Positions 1 to 4,590 of a stretch of DNA of 5,226 bases are shown piece after piece. The DNA comes from Planctomycetota bacterium (lineage in GTDB: Bacteria; Planctomycetota; Phycisphaerae; WQYP01), in contig JAKATV010000136.1 in NCBI GenBank assembly GCA_021818565.1, forward strand, positions 1 to 5,226, in the 5' to 3' direction. The notes under the pieces were generated by a model that was given only the letters and a program-made list of their open reading frames with translations, did not search any database and was not told where the DNA came from. The stretch's first letter is position 1. Each line of letters starts with the position of its first letter. Both the position numbers and the translations under genes were made by a program.

Positions 1-701
1 AAAATAAAGTTGCCGTAGGTATTGGCCATTGGCTGCGTAGGGTCACGTTTGGCATTACCGGCGGCGGACGTATCGGCTGCCGGAGCCATATCGGAAACCA
101 TAGGCAGTTCAGCGCTGGCGGCATTGGTATTCCACCAACTGCCGGGGATATAGGCATCGTTCATGTAATTCCAGGGAAATGAAATGGAATAGCTTTCACC
201 CTGACCGGTATTGGAAACTGTTCCCCGGACGACTCCGAAATTGGAATAATAGGTACTGCTGGTGCTGTATTCATCCGAAGGTGCCGTCGCCAGAAGGTCG
301 GATGGGCAGATAAAGCTTTTTGGCGTAATTTGCCCGCTTAGCACCATCAGCCACATACACGCCATCGGCGAACCTTCCTGCCAGGCATTGCTGCCGTACA
401 TGCTTTCCAAAATTGTGCCAATGTTCCCCGCGGAATCTGTAGCCGCTGCGCCGGGACTATTCTGGTACGTGGTGCTGGCGGGAGGCAACACGCTGGGAAA
501 TTGGCTCTGATTGCTTTGTGCATAGATAAACATGGATTGCACAATACCCCGCACATTGGCAGCGCATACCGCACGGTTCGCCAGTTCTTTCGCCCGCGCC
601 AGGCTGGGCAGAAGGATCGCTATTAATAAAGCGATAATGGAAATGACCACCAGCAATTCTATAAGCGTAAATGCCCGCAATCGCCCGTGTTTGTACCGCA
701 T
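1..701 (-). CDS. Type IV pilin-like / pseudopilin protein with prepilin N-terminal cleavage-methylation motif (3' end outside window)
   Basis: Reading the minus strand from ATG at 701 gives 233 open codons to the window edge without a stop, so the C-terminus is missing. The N-terminus is a class III (prepilin) signal: a short basic leader (residues 1-10, MRYKHGRLRA), then FTLIELLVV with the conserved Glu at mature position 5 (E15), and a hydrophobic helix to about residue 32, followed by LPSLARAKELANRAVCAANVR. This is the usual form of planctomycete/verrucomicrobial pseudopilins, which are processed by a PilD-type peptidase and sit in the inner membrane with a periplasmic globular domain. The globular part contains FICPSD (130-135) and MVSDMAP (201-207), stretches of a kind seen in that family; the C-terminal 'DGH' region would lie beyond the window. 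The start is supported by AGGAG at 711-715, nine bases upstream. Odd: Ala rather than Gly precedes the cleavage site. The protein's substrate or assembly partner cannot be told; many such genes are orphans. Confidence 0.9.
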   Translation of the reverse strand, partial: MRYKHGRLRAFTLIELLVVISIIALLIAILLPSLARAKELANRAVCAANVRGIVQSMFIYAQSNQSQFPSVLPPASTTYQNSPGAAATDSAGNIGTILESMYGSNAWQEGSPMACMWLMVLSGQITPKSFICPSDLLATAPSDEYSTSSTYYSNFGVVRGTVSNTGQGESYSISFPWNYMNDAYIPGSWWNTNAASAELPMVSDMAPAADTSAAGNAKRDPTQPMANTYGNFI

Positions 702-710
702 TTCCAGAGT

Positions 711-715
711 CTCCT
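711..715 (-). promoter_or_regulatory. Ribosome binding site of the pseudopilin gene
   Basis: The minus strand reads AGGAG nine bases before the ATG at 701. This fixes the pseudopilin start and places the entire prepilin leader in the translated product. Confidence 0.7.
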
Positions 716-831
716 GTTCAACTCATAGTTATCGGGTAGCGCAACGGCGGACTTAAGCGAGAATCGAAAAATTGCCGCACAACGTCATATAACGTAAGCA
801 TTTTAGATTGTTTTGGGACCCGAACGCGCGA

Positions 832-859
832 GGTTACGGGGTGCAGGGGACAGGTTACA
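832..859. repeat. Degenerate 7-bp tandem array (GGTTACA-like, 4 units)
   Basis: Four consecutive heptamers can be read on the plus strand: GGTTACG, GGGTGCA, GGGGACA and GGTTACA. They fit a loose GGKKRCA consensus with first and last units differing at one base. The array lies between the 3' end of cysH and the start of the pseudopilin gene. Heptameric short tandem repeats of this sort are known from intergenic regions in some bacteria (for instance the STRR repeats of filamentous cyanobacteria); kinship with those is not claimed. The units are diverged, so this could be chance enrichment, but a second heptamer array lies 31 bp away. Confidence 0.45.
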
Positions 860-890
860 GCAAAATGGCAGCGCAGCGCTTCAAAACCTT

Positions 891-918
891 CTAACTCCTA
901 ACTCCTACCTCCTAACTT
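891..918. repeat. 7-bp tandem array (CTAACTC, 4 units)
   Basis: Four tandem units are read on the plus strand: CTAACTC, CTAACTC, CTACCTC and CTAACTT, so two are perfect and two carry one change. The array begins ten bases past the cysH stop codon. On the minus strand, the transcribed one, it reads GAGTTAG-type units and would sit in the 3' untranslated part of the cys operon mRNA. The minus-strand units include AGGAGG-like and AGGAGT purine runs that resemble ribosome binding sites, but no start codon is suitably placed after them. Confidence 0.7.
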
Positions 919-927
919 CTTTCCCAA

Positions 928-1665
928 CTAAATTCCCGCGCCTTGATCTAGATGGATGCCACATTCCTTTTTTTCCAACCCCGCCCAGCGGCCGCTGCGC
1001 TGGTCTTCATCCGCCCCGACCGGGCGGGTGCAGGTTTCCGGATTGCAGCCGATGGAATTGTATCCCAGTTCCCACAGCGGATGGTAGGGAAGCTCATGTT
1101 TTTTCATATAATAATGGATATCACGATTATTCCATGCCAGCAGGGGTGAAATAGCCCAGCAGTTGATGCGCTTATTCCACTGCACCGTTTGCATGGTTGC
1201 GCGATGATCGGATTGGTGCGCTCGCACTCCCCGCAGCCACGCCGCCGGGGCTAATTCCCGCATGGCGCGGTCAAAGACTTCATTTTTATTAGCTGCGCAA
1301 CATGCCTCAACATTCCGGCGCACGCGCGGATCAGGCTCGCCGTTGATGGTCAACCAGACGACCGGATCGTGGCGGCTGTGATATTCGCGCACGTTCAAAT
1401 GAAAGCGTTGCCGCATGGCCTCCATAAACATCAGCGTCTGCGGAAACAGATACCCCGTGTTGACCAGCACAATGGGGAGATCCGGACAAACCGAAACCGC
1501 AAGATGAATCAGGCACATGCTTTCGGCACCGAAGCTGCTGGTCATGATCAGACCAGTTCCAAACGTCTGGGCGGCCCACTGGACAAGCTCCGCGGGGTCA
1601 CGCTTCTGAAAATCCGCATTGATTTTTTCAACATCAAACGCTGGAAACTCAACAGATGTATTCAT
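928..1665 (-). CDS. cysH: CysH: adenylyl-sulfate / phosphoadenylyl-sulfate reductase (thioredoxin type, Fe-S cysteines present)
   Basis: The 245-residue product reduces APS or PAPS to sulfite with electrons from thioredoxin, in the cytoplasm, in assimilatory sulfate reduction. Visible motifs: SSFGAES (43-49), the PP-loop-like nucleotide-binding turn; VNTGYLFPQT (68-77); adjacent cysteines C122-C123; GVRAHQSDHR (146-155), matching the family's GxRxxQSxxR; a second cysteine pair C207/C212; and ECGIH (234-238), holding the redox-active cysteine that carries the thiosulfonate intermediate. The four extra cysteines are the [4Fe-4S] ligands of APS reductases and of dual-specificity CysH enzymes; enterobacterial PAPS reductases lack them. 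Odd: the second pair is C-x4-C (CNPETC), where the family normally has C-x2-C. The start at 1665 is preferred over an in-frame ATG at 1707 because it forms an ATGA overlap with the upstream stop and has GGAG eight bases before it. Last gene of the cysC-PHP-cysH operon. APS versus PAPS preference is not decided by sequence. Confidence 0.92.
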   Translation of the reverse strand: MNTSVEFPAFDVEKINADFQKRDPAELVQWAAQTFGTGLIMTSSFGAESMCLIHLAVSVCPDLPIVLVNTGYLFPQTLMFMEAMRQRFHLNVREYHSRHDPVVWLTINGEPDPRVRRNVEACCAANKNEVFDRAMRELAPAAWLRGVRAHQSDHRATMQTVQWNKRINCWAISPLLAWNNRDIHYYMKKHELPYHPLWELGYNSIGCNPETCTRPVGADEDQRSGRWAGLEKKECGIHLDQGAGI

Positions 1666-2573
1666 GTTGGCAACTCCGTCGTTTGCCGGGCACGCCGGGC
1701 TTTCCACGCCTGTTCCAATCGATCCAGATATTCCACGGGCACACGCACGTTGTCCCGTCCGAGTCCCAGGGCAATATCCGGTTTGGGCGTGCCATGAAAA
1801 TCCGATCCACCGGTGGTGATCAGGTTATAACGGCGGGCTAATTCCAAAATTAGTTGACTGTCCTGCGGGCGGTGATCACTATGCCAGGCCTCAATGCCAT
1901 CGAGTCCCGCCTCCACCAGATTGGCTACCACATGTTGGAGTTGCGCCGGATTTTCCGTGCGCAGCTGGGTGGGATGGGCCAGCACCGCCAAGCCGCCGGC
2001 GGCATGAATACATTCCAGCGCCTGCCGCGGGGTCAGACGCTCTTTATCAAAATAGGCCGCACCGGTAGTTCCCAGATAAACATCAAACGCCTGCTTGACG
2101 CTGCTGACACAGCCCGCATCCACCATCGCCTGAGCGATATGCGGCCGCCCCAAAACAATTTTTCGCTGGTCAACTGATCCACGCCGGGCGATAGCCTGGA
2201 CCTGCTCCAACGTGATGCGGCAACCTAATTCGTTGAGCCGGGCAATAATCCGCGGATTGCGATTGTTCCGCCCTTCCAGCAGAATATCGCTCATACGCTT
2301 AAGACCCGGTGAAAGCGGATCAATGTAATACCCCAGGATGTGCATGGTTCCCGGATGCGGATATTCCGCTGAGATTTCAATTCCCGGTACAAAACGCAAA
2401 CCAATTTTTTCCGCTTGTGCCCGGGCCTCCAACAATCCGTTGCCGCTGTCATGATCTGTCAATGCCAGGCCCACAAGTCCCGCTGCCTGGGCGCGGTTGA
2501 CCAGTTGTGTGGGCGTTAAGGTACCGTCACTGGCGGTACTGTGCGTATGTAAATCAACGTATTGCGTGACCAT
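1662..2573 (-). CDS. PHP-domain phosphoesterase, TrpH/YciV family; likely 3',5'-nucleoside bisphosphate (PAP) phosphatase
   Basis: This 303-residue protein is a full-length PHP-domain metal-dependent phosphoesterase. Metal-binding motifs in order: DLHTHS (H9, H11), SDG (D16), TDHD (D40, H41), GIEIS (E66), MHILGYY (H78), LAHP (H200), WHSDH (H231, H234) and GGSDFHG (D258, H260). A small helical insert (about 85-165) sits between the halves of the barrel, as in TrpH/YciV proteins. Known members include Chromobacterium violaceum Cv1693, which removes the 3'-phosphate from 3',5'-nucleoside bisphosphates such as PAP, and E. coli YciV (RNase AM), which trims rRNA 5' ends. Here the gene lies between cysC and cysH, starting 8 bp after cysC and overlapping cysH by ATGA, which points to removal of the PAP made when PAPS is reduced, replacing CysQ. 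That role is inferred from family plus operon. An oligoribonuclease activity is the main alternative. AGGGG at 2585-2589, eleven bases before the ATG, is the probable ribosome binding site. Confidence 0.9.
   Translation of the reverse strand: MVTQYVDLHTHSTASDGTLTPTQLVNRAQAAGLVGLALTDHDSGNGLLEARAQAEKIGLRFVPGIEISAEYPHPGTMHILGYYIDPLSPGLKRMSDILLEGRNNRNPRIIARLNELGCRITLEQVQAIARRGSVDQRKIVLGRPHIAQAMVDAGCVSSVKQAFDVYLGTTGAAYFDKERLTPRQALECIHAAGGLAVLAHPTQLRTENPAQLQHVVANLVEAGLDGIEAWHSDHRPQDSQLILELARRYNLITTGGSDFHGTPKPDIALGLGRDNVRVPVEYLDRLEQAWKARRARQTTELPT
1674..1677 (-). promoter_or_regulatory. Ribosome binding site deciding the cysH start
   Basis: GGAG on the minus strand lies eight bases before the ATG at 1665, inside the last codons of the PHP gene. 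The ATG at 1665-1663 overlaps the PHP stop TGA at 1664-1662. This translational coupling favours the 245-residue CysH over the 259-residue reading. Confidence 0.6.
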
Positions 2574-2581
2574 GTTACGGC

Positions 2582-3223
2582 TTACCCCTGTTGTACCAAT
2601 CGCCCATGTCGGCGAAGATAATTGAAAATTATTTCCACGGCCTGCGACACGGATTGTTCCTGGCTTTTTAGATGAATCTCCGGATTGCTCGGTGTTTCAT
2701 ACGGTGCATCAATGCCGGTAAAACCCAGTGGTTTGCCCGCCGCGACAGCGGCACGAGCTTTTTTATACAGCCCCTTTGGATCACGCGCTTCACAAACTTC
2801 CACGGGCGCATCGACAAACACTTCTACAAATTCATCCGGCCCAACAAGCTGGCGCACCCGCAGGCGATCCGCAGCATACGGACTGATAAAGCTGGCAATC
2901 ACAATCAGCCCCGCATCCGCCAGAATGCGGGCCAATTCCCCGGCACGGCGAATATTCTCCGCTCGGTCCTGCGGGGAAAATCCCAGATCGCTATTTAGGC
3001 CATGCCTTAAATTATCCCCATCCAGCACATACGCCGGGTGACCGGAGGCAATTAGCGCATGTTCCAAAGCCCCGGCAATCGTAGATTTGCCGCAGCCTGA
3101 AAGACCGGTCAGCCAGAGAATGCAGGGGCGATTATGCGTAGCCGCCGCCCGATCCGCCGCCGTTACCCTAGACGGATGCCAGGTTATGTTAGTCGCTTTT
3201 ATTTCAGCCATGGCGAAATACAT
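2582..3223 (-). CDS. cysC: CysC: adenylyl-sulfate kinase (APS kinase)
   Basis: The enzyme transfers phosphate from ATP to the 3'-hydroxyl of APS, giving PAPS. At 213 residues it is a standalone kinase, not fused to ATP sulfurylase. Motifs in order: TNITWHPSRV (11-20), typical of the CysC N-terminus; Walker A GLSGCGKST (40-48); DGDNLRHGLNSDLGFS (68-83), which binds APS; SFISPY (111-116), with the serine that is phosphorylated in some homologues; FVDAP (136-140); DPKGLYKKAR (148-157); and GFTGIDAPYE (167-176), the substrate lid. The start is uncertain: ATG at 3223 has no clear Shine-Dalgarno sequence, and a second in-frame ATG at 3211 (residue 5) would give a normal N-terminus beginning MAEIKATNITWH. 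First gene of the operon with the PHP phosphoesterase and cysH; no ATP sulfurylase (cysD/cysN or sat) is in the window. A good promoter lies about 95 bp upstream. Confidence 0.95.
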   Translation of the reverse strand: MYFAMAEIKATNITWHPSRVTAADRAAATHNRPCILWLTGLSGCGKSTIAGALEHALIASGHPAYVLDGDNLRHGLNSDLGFSPQDRAENIRRAGELARILADAGLIVIASFISPYAADRLRVRQLVGPDEFVEVFVDAPVEVCEARDPKGLYKKARAAVAAGKPLGFTGIDAPYETPSNPEIHLKSQEQSVSQAVEIIFNYLRRHGRLVQQG

Positions 3224-3241
3224 CCAACAAGTTCAATGAGG

Positions 3242-3266
3242 TTTTACGCAGTAACTCTGCGAAAAA
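3242..3266. repeat. Hairpin in the cysC leader
   Basis: Perfect 5-bp arms CGCAG (3247-3251) and CTGCG (3257-3261) surround a 5-base loop, and flanking TTTT (3242-3245) and AAAA (3263-3266) extend the stem past one mismatch. In the cysC mRNA it would lie about 20-45 bases before the start codon. It lacks a U-run on the cysC side and is not read as a terminator. Confidence 0.4.
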
Positions 3267-3284
3267 CGCGGCGAACCACTAATT

Positions 3285-3310
3285 ACACATAACACCTACC
3301 GGTTAAGTGT
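3285..3310. repeat. Inverted repeat at the predicted start of the cys operon transcript (operator candidate)
   Basis: The arms ACACATAAC (3285-3293) and GTTAAGTGT (3302-3310) pair at 8 of 9 positions around an 8-base centre. On the minus strand this begins one base after the predicted transcription start. The place suits a repressor operator or a 5' mRNA hairpin; no known regulator motif is recognised. Confidence 0.35.
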
Positions 3311-3317
3311 GCAATCA

Positions 3318-3346
3318 ATGATAAGCCCCTTGGTTCGCAAATTCAA
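3318..3346 (-). promoter_or_regulatory. Predicted sigma70-type promoter of the cysC-PHP-cysH operon
   Basis: The minus strand has TTGAAT (3346-3341) as -35 and TATCAT (3323-3318) as -10, separated by exactly 17 bases. Transcription would begin near 3311, leaving a leader of about 88 bases before the cysC ATG at 3223. Planctomycete promoter consensus is not well defined, so this rests on resemblance to the general housekeeping pattern. Confidence 0.5.
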
Positions 3347-3384
3347 GTTATACCGCGCCGCGGGGATTTAACGTAATTAGTCGC

Positions 3385-3390
3385 TACAAT
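3385..3390 (+). promoter_or_regulatory. Candidate -10 box of rluD placed for a leaderless transcript
   Basis: TACAAT ends seven bases before the rluD ATG at 3398, so a transcript from this box would start at or next to the start codon. No Shine-Dalgarno sequence precedes the ATG. No convincing -35 element is found at 16-18 bases spacing, which lowers confidence. Confidence 0.35.
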
Positions 3391-3397
3391 ATCCCGT

Positions 3398-4435
3398 ATG
3401 GATGAAGCCCAACCCGATGACTTGGAACTTGCCCAACCGTTGGCATTGCCGGATTCCGATGAGGGCATGGAAGCGGTGACCTTTAACATACGCCATGATT
3501 TGCAGAAGCGGCTGGATATTTATCTGCGTGATCGGCTTTCCACGCATTCCCGAGCCATGCTGCAAAAATTAATTAAATCCGGAACGGTTTTGGTCAATGG
3601 CCGACCCGCCAAAGTCAGCACCCTTTTGCGCAACGGTGATCGTGTGGAATTGCAGGTTCCGCCGACGGTCCGACGGGAAATATTGCCGGAAAATATCCCG
3701 CTGGACATTTTGTATGAAGATGATCACTTCATCGCCATTAATAAACCGACGAATTTGCTGGTGCATCCGGCGCGCGGCCACTGGAGCGGCACGATGACTA
3801 ACGCCTTGGTCTACCATGCCCAGCAAACCGCGGGAACACTCTCCGTGGGCAGTGACCCCTGGCGGCCGGGGATTATTCACCGCCTGGATCGGAACACCAC
3901 CGGCCTGATTCTTGTAGCCAAAACGGATGAGGCGCATTGGCGGCTGGCCGGGCAGTTTGAGCGTCGATCGATTCGCAAAACCTACCTGGCGATTATCCAT
4001 GGTTCGCCTCCGCTGGATAGTGATCTTATTGATGCGCCACTGGGCGTGCATCCGGTCATGCGGGAAAAATATGCCGTGCGCGAAGATATTGGCCGCACCG
4101 CCCAGACGGTTTATCAGGTCAAGGAACGATTCAAGCGCTTTACACTGCTGGAATTATTTCCCAAAACGGGCCGTACACACCAGTTGCGCGTGCACTTAAG
4201 CCATGTCGGATTTCCCATCGTGGGCGATGTTATGTATGGAGGTCGCGTGGTATCACGTCGGGATATTACCGCCAAGGCGGCGGATTCAGCGGACGCCATG
4301 ATTTCCCGGCAGGCCCTGCATGCCTGGAAACTCCAGTTTGTGCACCCCAGTAAGTTCAATCGTATGGCTTTGGAAGCGCCCGTGCCGGCGGACATTGCCG
4401 AATTTTTGACGCTCCTGCGGCAATATGACCGATGA
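3398..4435 (+). CDS. rluD: RluC/RluD-type large-subunit rRNA pseudouridine synthase
   Basis: The 345-residue product isomerises specific uridines in 23S rRNA to pseudouridine. After an acidic, probably disordered N-terminus (1-30), an S4 RNA-binding domain spans about 36-88 (QKRLDIYL, then SGTVLVNGRPAK). The RluA-family catalytic domain follows: AINKPTNLLVHPARG (113-127); the catalytic motif GIIHRLDRNTTGL (158-170) with the nucleophilic Asp at D164; KTYLAIIHG (194-202); and TGRTHQLRVHL (257-267) followed by GFPIVGDVMYGG (271-282). Length and domain order match RluD/RluC; which uridines it modifies cannot be decided, so the symbol denotes the family's likely member. The start at 3398 is the first ATG in the frame; an internal ATG at 3467 has GAGGG too close to serve and would still leave the S4 domain intact. 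It is followed 151 bp later by rnc in the same direction, a ribosomal RNA maturation context. Confidence 0.9.
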   Translation: MDEAQPDDLELAQPLALPDSDEGMEAVTFNIRHDLQKRLDIYLRDRLSTHSRAMLQKLIKSGTVLVNGRPAKVSTLLRNGDRVELQVPPTVRREILPENIPLDILYEDDHFIAINKPTNLLVHPARGHWSGTMTNALVYHAQQTAGTLSVGSDPWRPGIIHRLDRNTTGLILVAKTDEAHWRLAGQFERRSIRKTYLAIIHGSPPLDSDLIDAPLGVHPVMREKYAVREDIGRTAQTVYQVKERFKRFTLLELFPKTGRTHQLRVHLSHVGFPIVGDVMYGGRVVSRRDITAKAADSADAMISRQALHAWKLQFVHPSKFNRMALEAPVPADIAEFLTLLRQYDR

Positions 4436-4451
4436 ATAGCGCAGTAACGCT

Positions 4452-4486
4452 AACCGCCCGTCCTGCCGAATTCGGCGGTTCGGGCG
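4452..4486. repeat. Nested inverted repeat after rluD (weak terminator candidate)
   Basis: AACCGCC (4452-4458) pairs perfectly with GGCGGTT (4474-4480); an alternative pairing joins CGCCCG (4455-4460) with CGGGCG (4481-4486) around the 12-bp palindrome GCCGAATTCGGC (4465-4476). The two structures exclude each other. It begins 16 bases after the rluD stop, where a terminator is expected, but there is no T-run, so intrinsic termination is doubtful. Confidence 0.4.
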
Positions 4487-4530
4487 ATTCGCGTGAGTCA
4501 GATATTTTGAATTGCATCATGCACCGGATT

Positions 4531-4563
4531 TTCCAGTATCGGAGCGACACATCTGGAATTTTT
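4531..4563 (+). terminator. Very weak stem followed by T-run between rluD and rnc
   Basis: TTCCAG (4531-4536) pairs with CTGGAA (4553-4558) around a 16-base loop and is followed by TTTTT. The stem is short and AT-rich and the loop large, so it may not terminate; it also overlaps the first copy of a repeated segment before rnc. Confidence 0.15.
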
Positions 4564-4590
4564 GTGCATAGCCGGAGTTTTTGTACATGG
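4555..4590 (+). repeat. Duplicated 17-bp segment covering the rnc ribosome binding site and start codon
   Basis: GGAATTTTTGTGCATAG (4555-4571) and GGAGTTTTTGTACATGG (4574-4590) match at 14 of 17 positions, all three differences being A/G transitions. The second copy contains the GGAG ribosome binding site and the ATG of rnc; in the first the corresponding triplet is ATA and the purine run is GGAA. Confidence 0.55.
4574..4577 (+). promoter_or_regulatory. Ribosome binding site of rnc
   Basis: GGAG lies nine bases before the ATG at 4587 and supports that start, which gives an RNase III N-terminus of normal length. Confidence 0.6.

Larger units (their letters stand above)
3224..3397. promoter_or_regulatory. 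Divergent control region between the cys operon and rluD
   Basis: These 174 bases separate cysC (minus) from rluD (plus) and must carry both promoters. They contain a sigma70-like promoter facing cysC, a hairpin and an inverted repeat in the cys operon leader, and a TACAAT box just before rluD. No open reading frame here looks real, and I see no recognisable riboswitch; the cysC leader (about 88 bases) is short for an S-box. Confidence 0.6.

Noticed and set aside
262..510. Plus-strand open frame of 82 codons
   Set aside because: Antisense to the pseudopilin coding sequence, with no recognisable motif.
781..795. AACGT-n5-AACGT motif upstream of the pseudopilin as a regulator site
   Set aside because: Short and isolated, with no promoter elements that could be placed around it with confidence.
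832..918. Tandem repeats as a CRISPR array
   Set aside because: Units are 7 bp and directly adjacent, with no unique spacers of normal length and no cas genes nearby.
813..1154. Plus-strand open frame of 113 codons through the heptamer arrays into cysH
   Set aside because: Its first part translates simple repeats and the rest is antisense to the strongly supported cysH C-terminus; no family resemblance or ribosome binding site.
928..1707. Longer 259-residue CysH starting at 1707
   Set aside because: The extra 14 residues do not resemble CysH, the longer form overlaps the PHP gene by 46 bases, and the 1665 start has GGAG plus an ATGA junction.
3569..4051. Minus-strand open frame of 160 codons inside rluD
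   Set aside because: It is antisense to the rluD S4 and catalytic domains and has no recognisable domain.
3247..4448. CGCAGTAAC occurring at 3247-3255 and 4440-4448, flanking rluD, as a direct repeat of a mobile unit
   Set aside because: A 9-base match is expected many times by chance in a window of this size, and the surroundings are unrelated.
4507..4542. TTGAAT or TTGCAT with TATCGG as an rnc promoter
   Set aside because: Spacings of 24 and 19 bases and poor -10 match make it unconvincing.
4564..4566. GTG in the upstream repeat copy as an alternative rnc start
   Set aside because: It is 23 bases before the ATG and therefore out of frame with RNase III.
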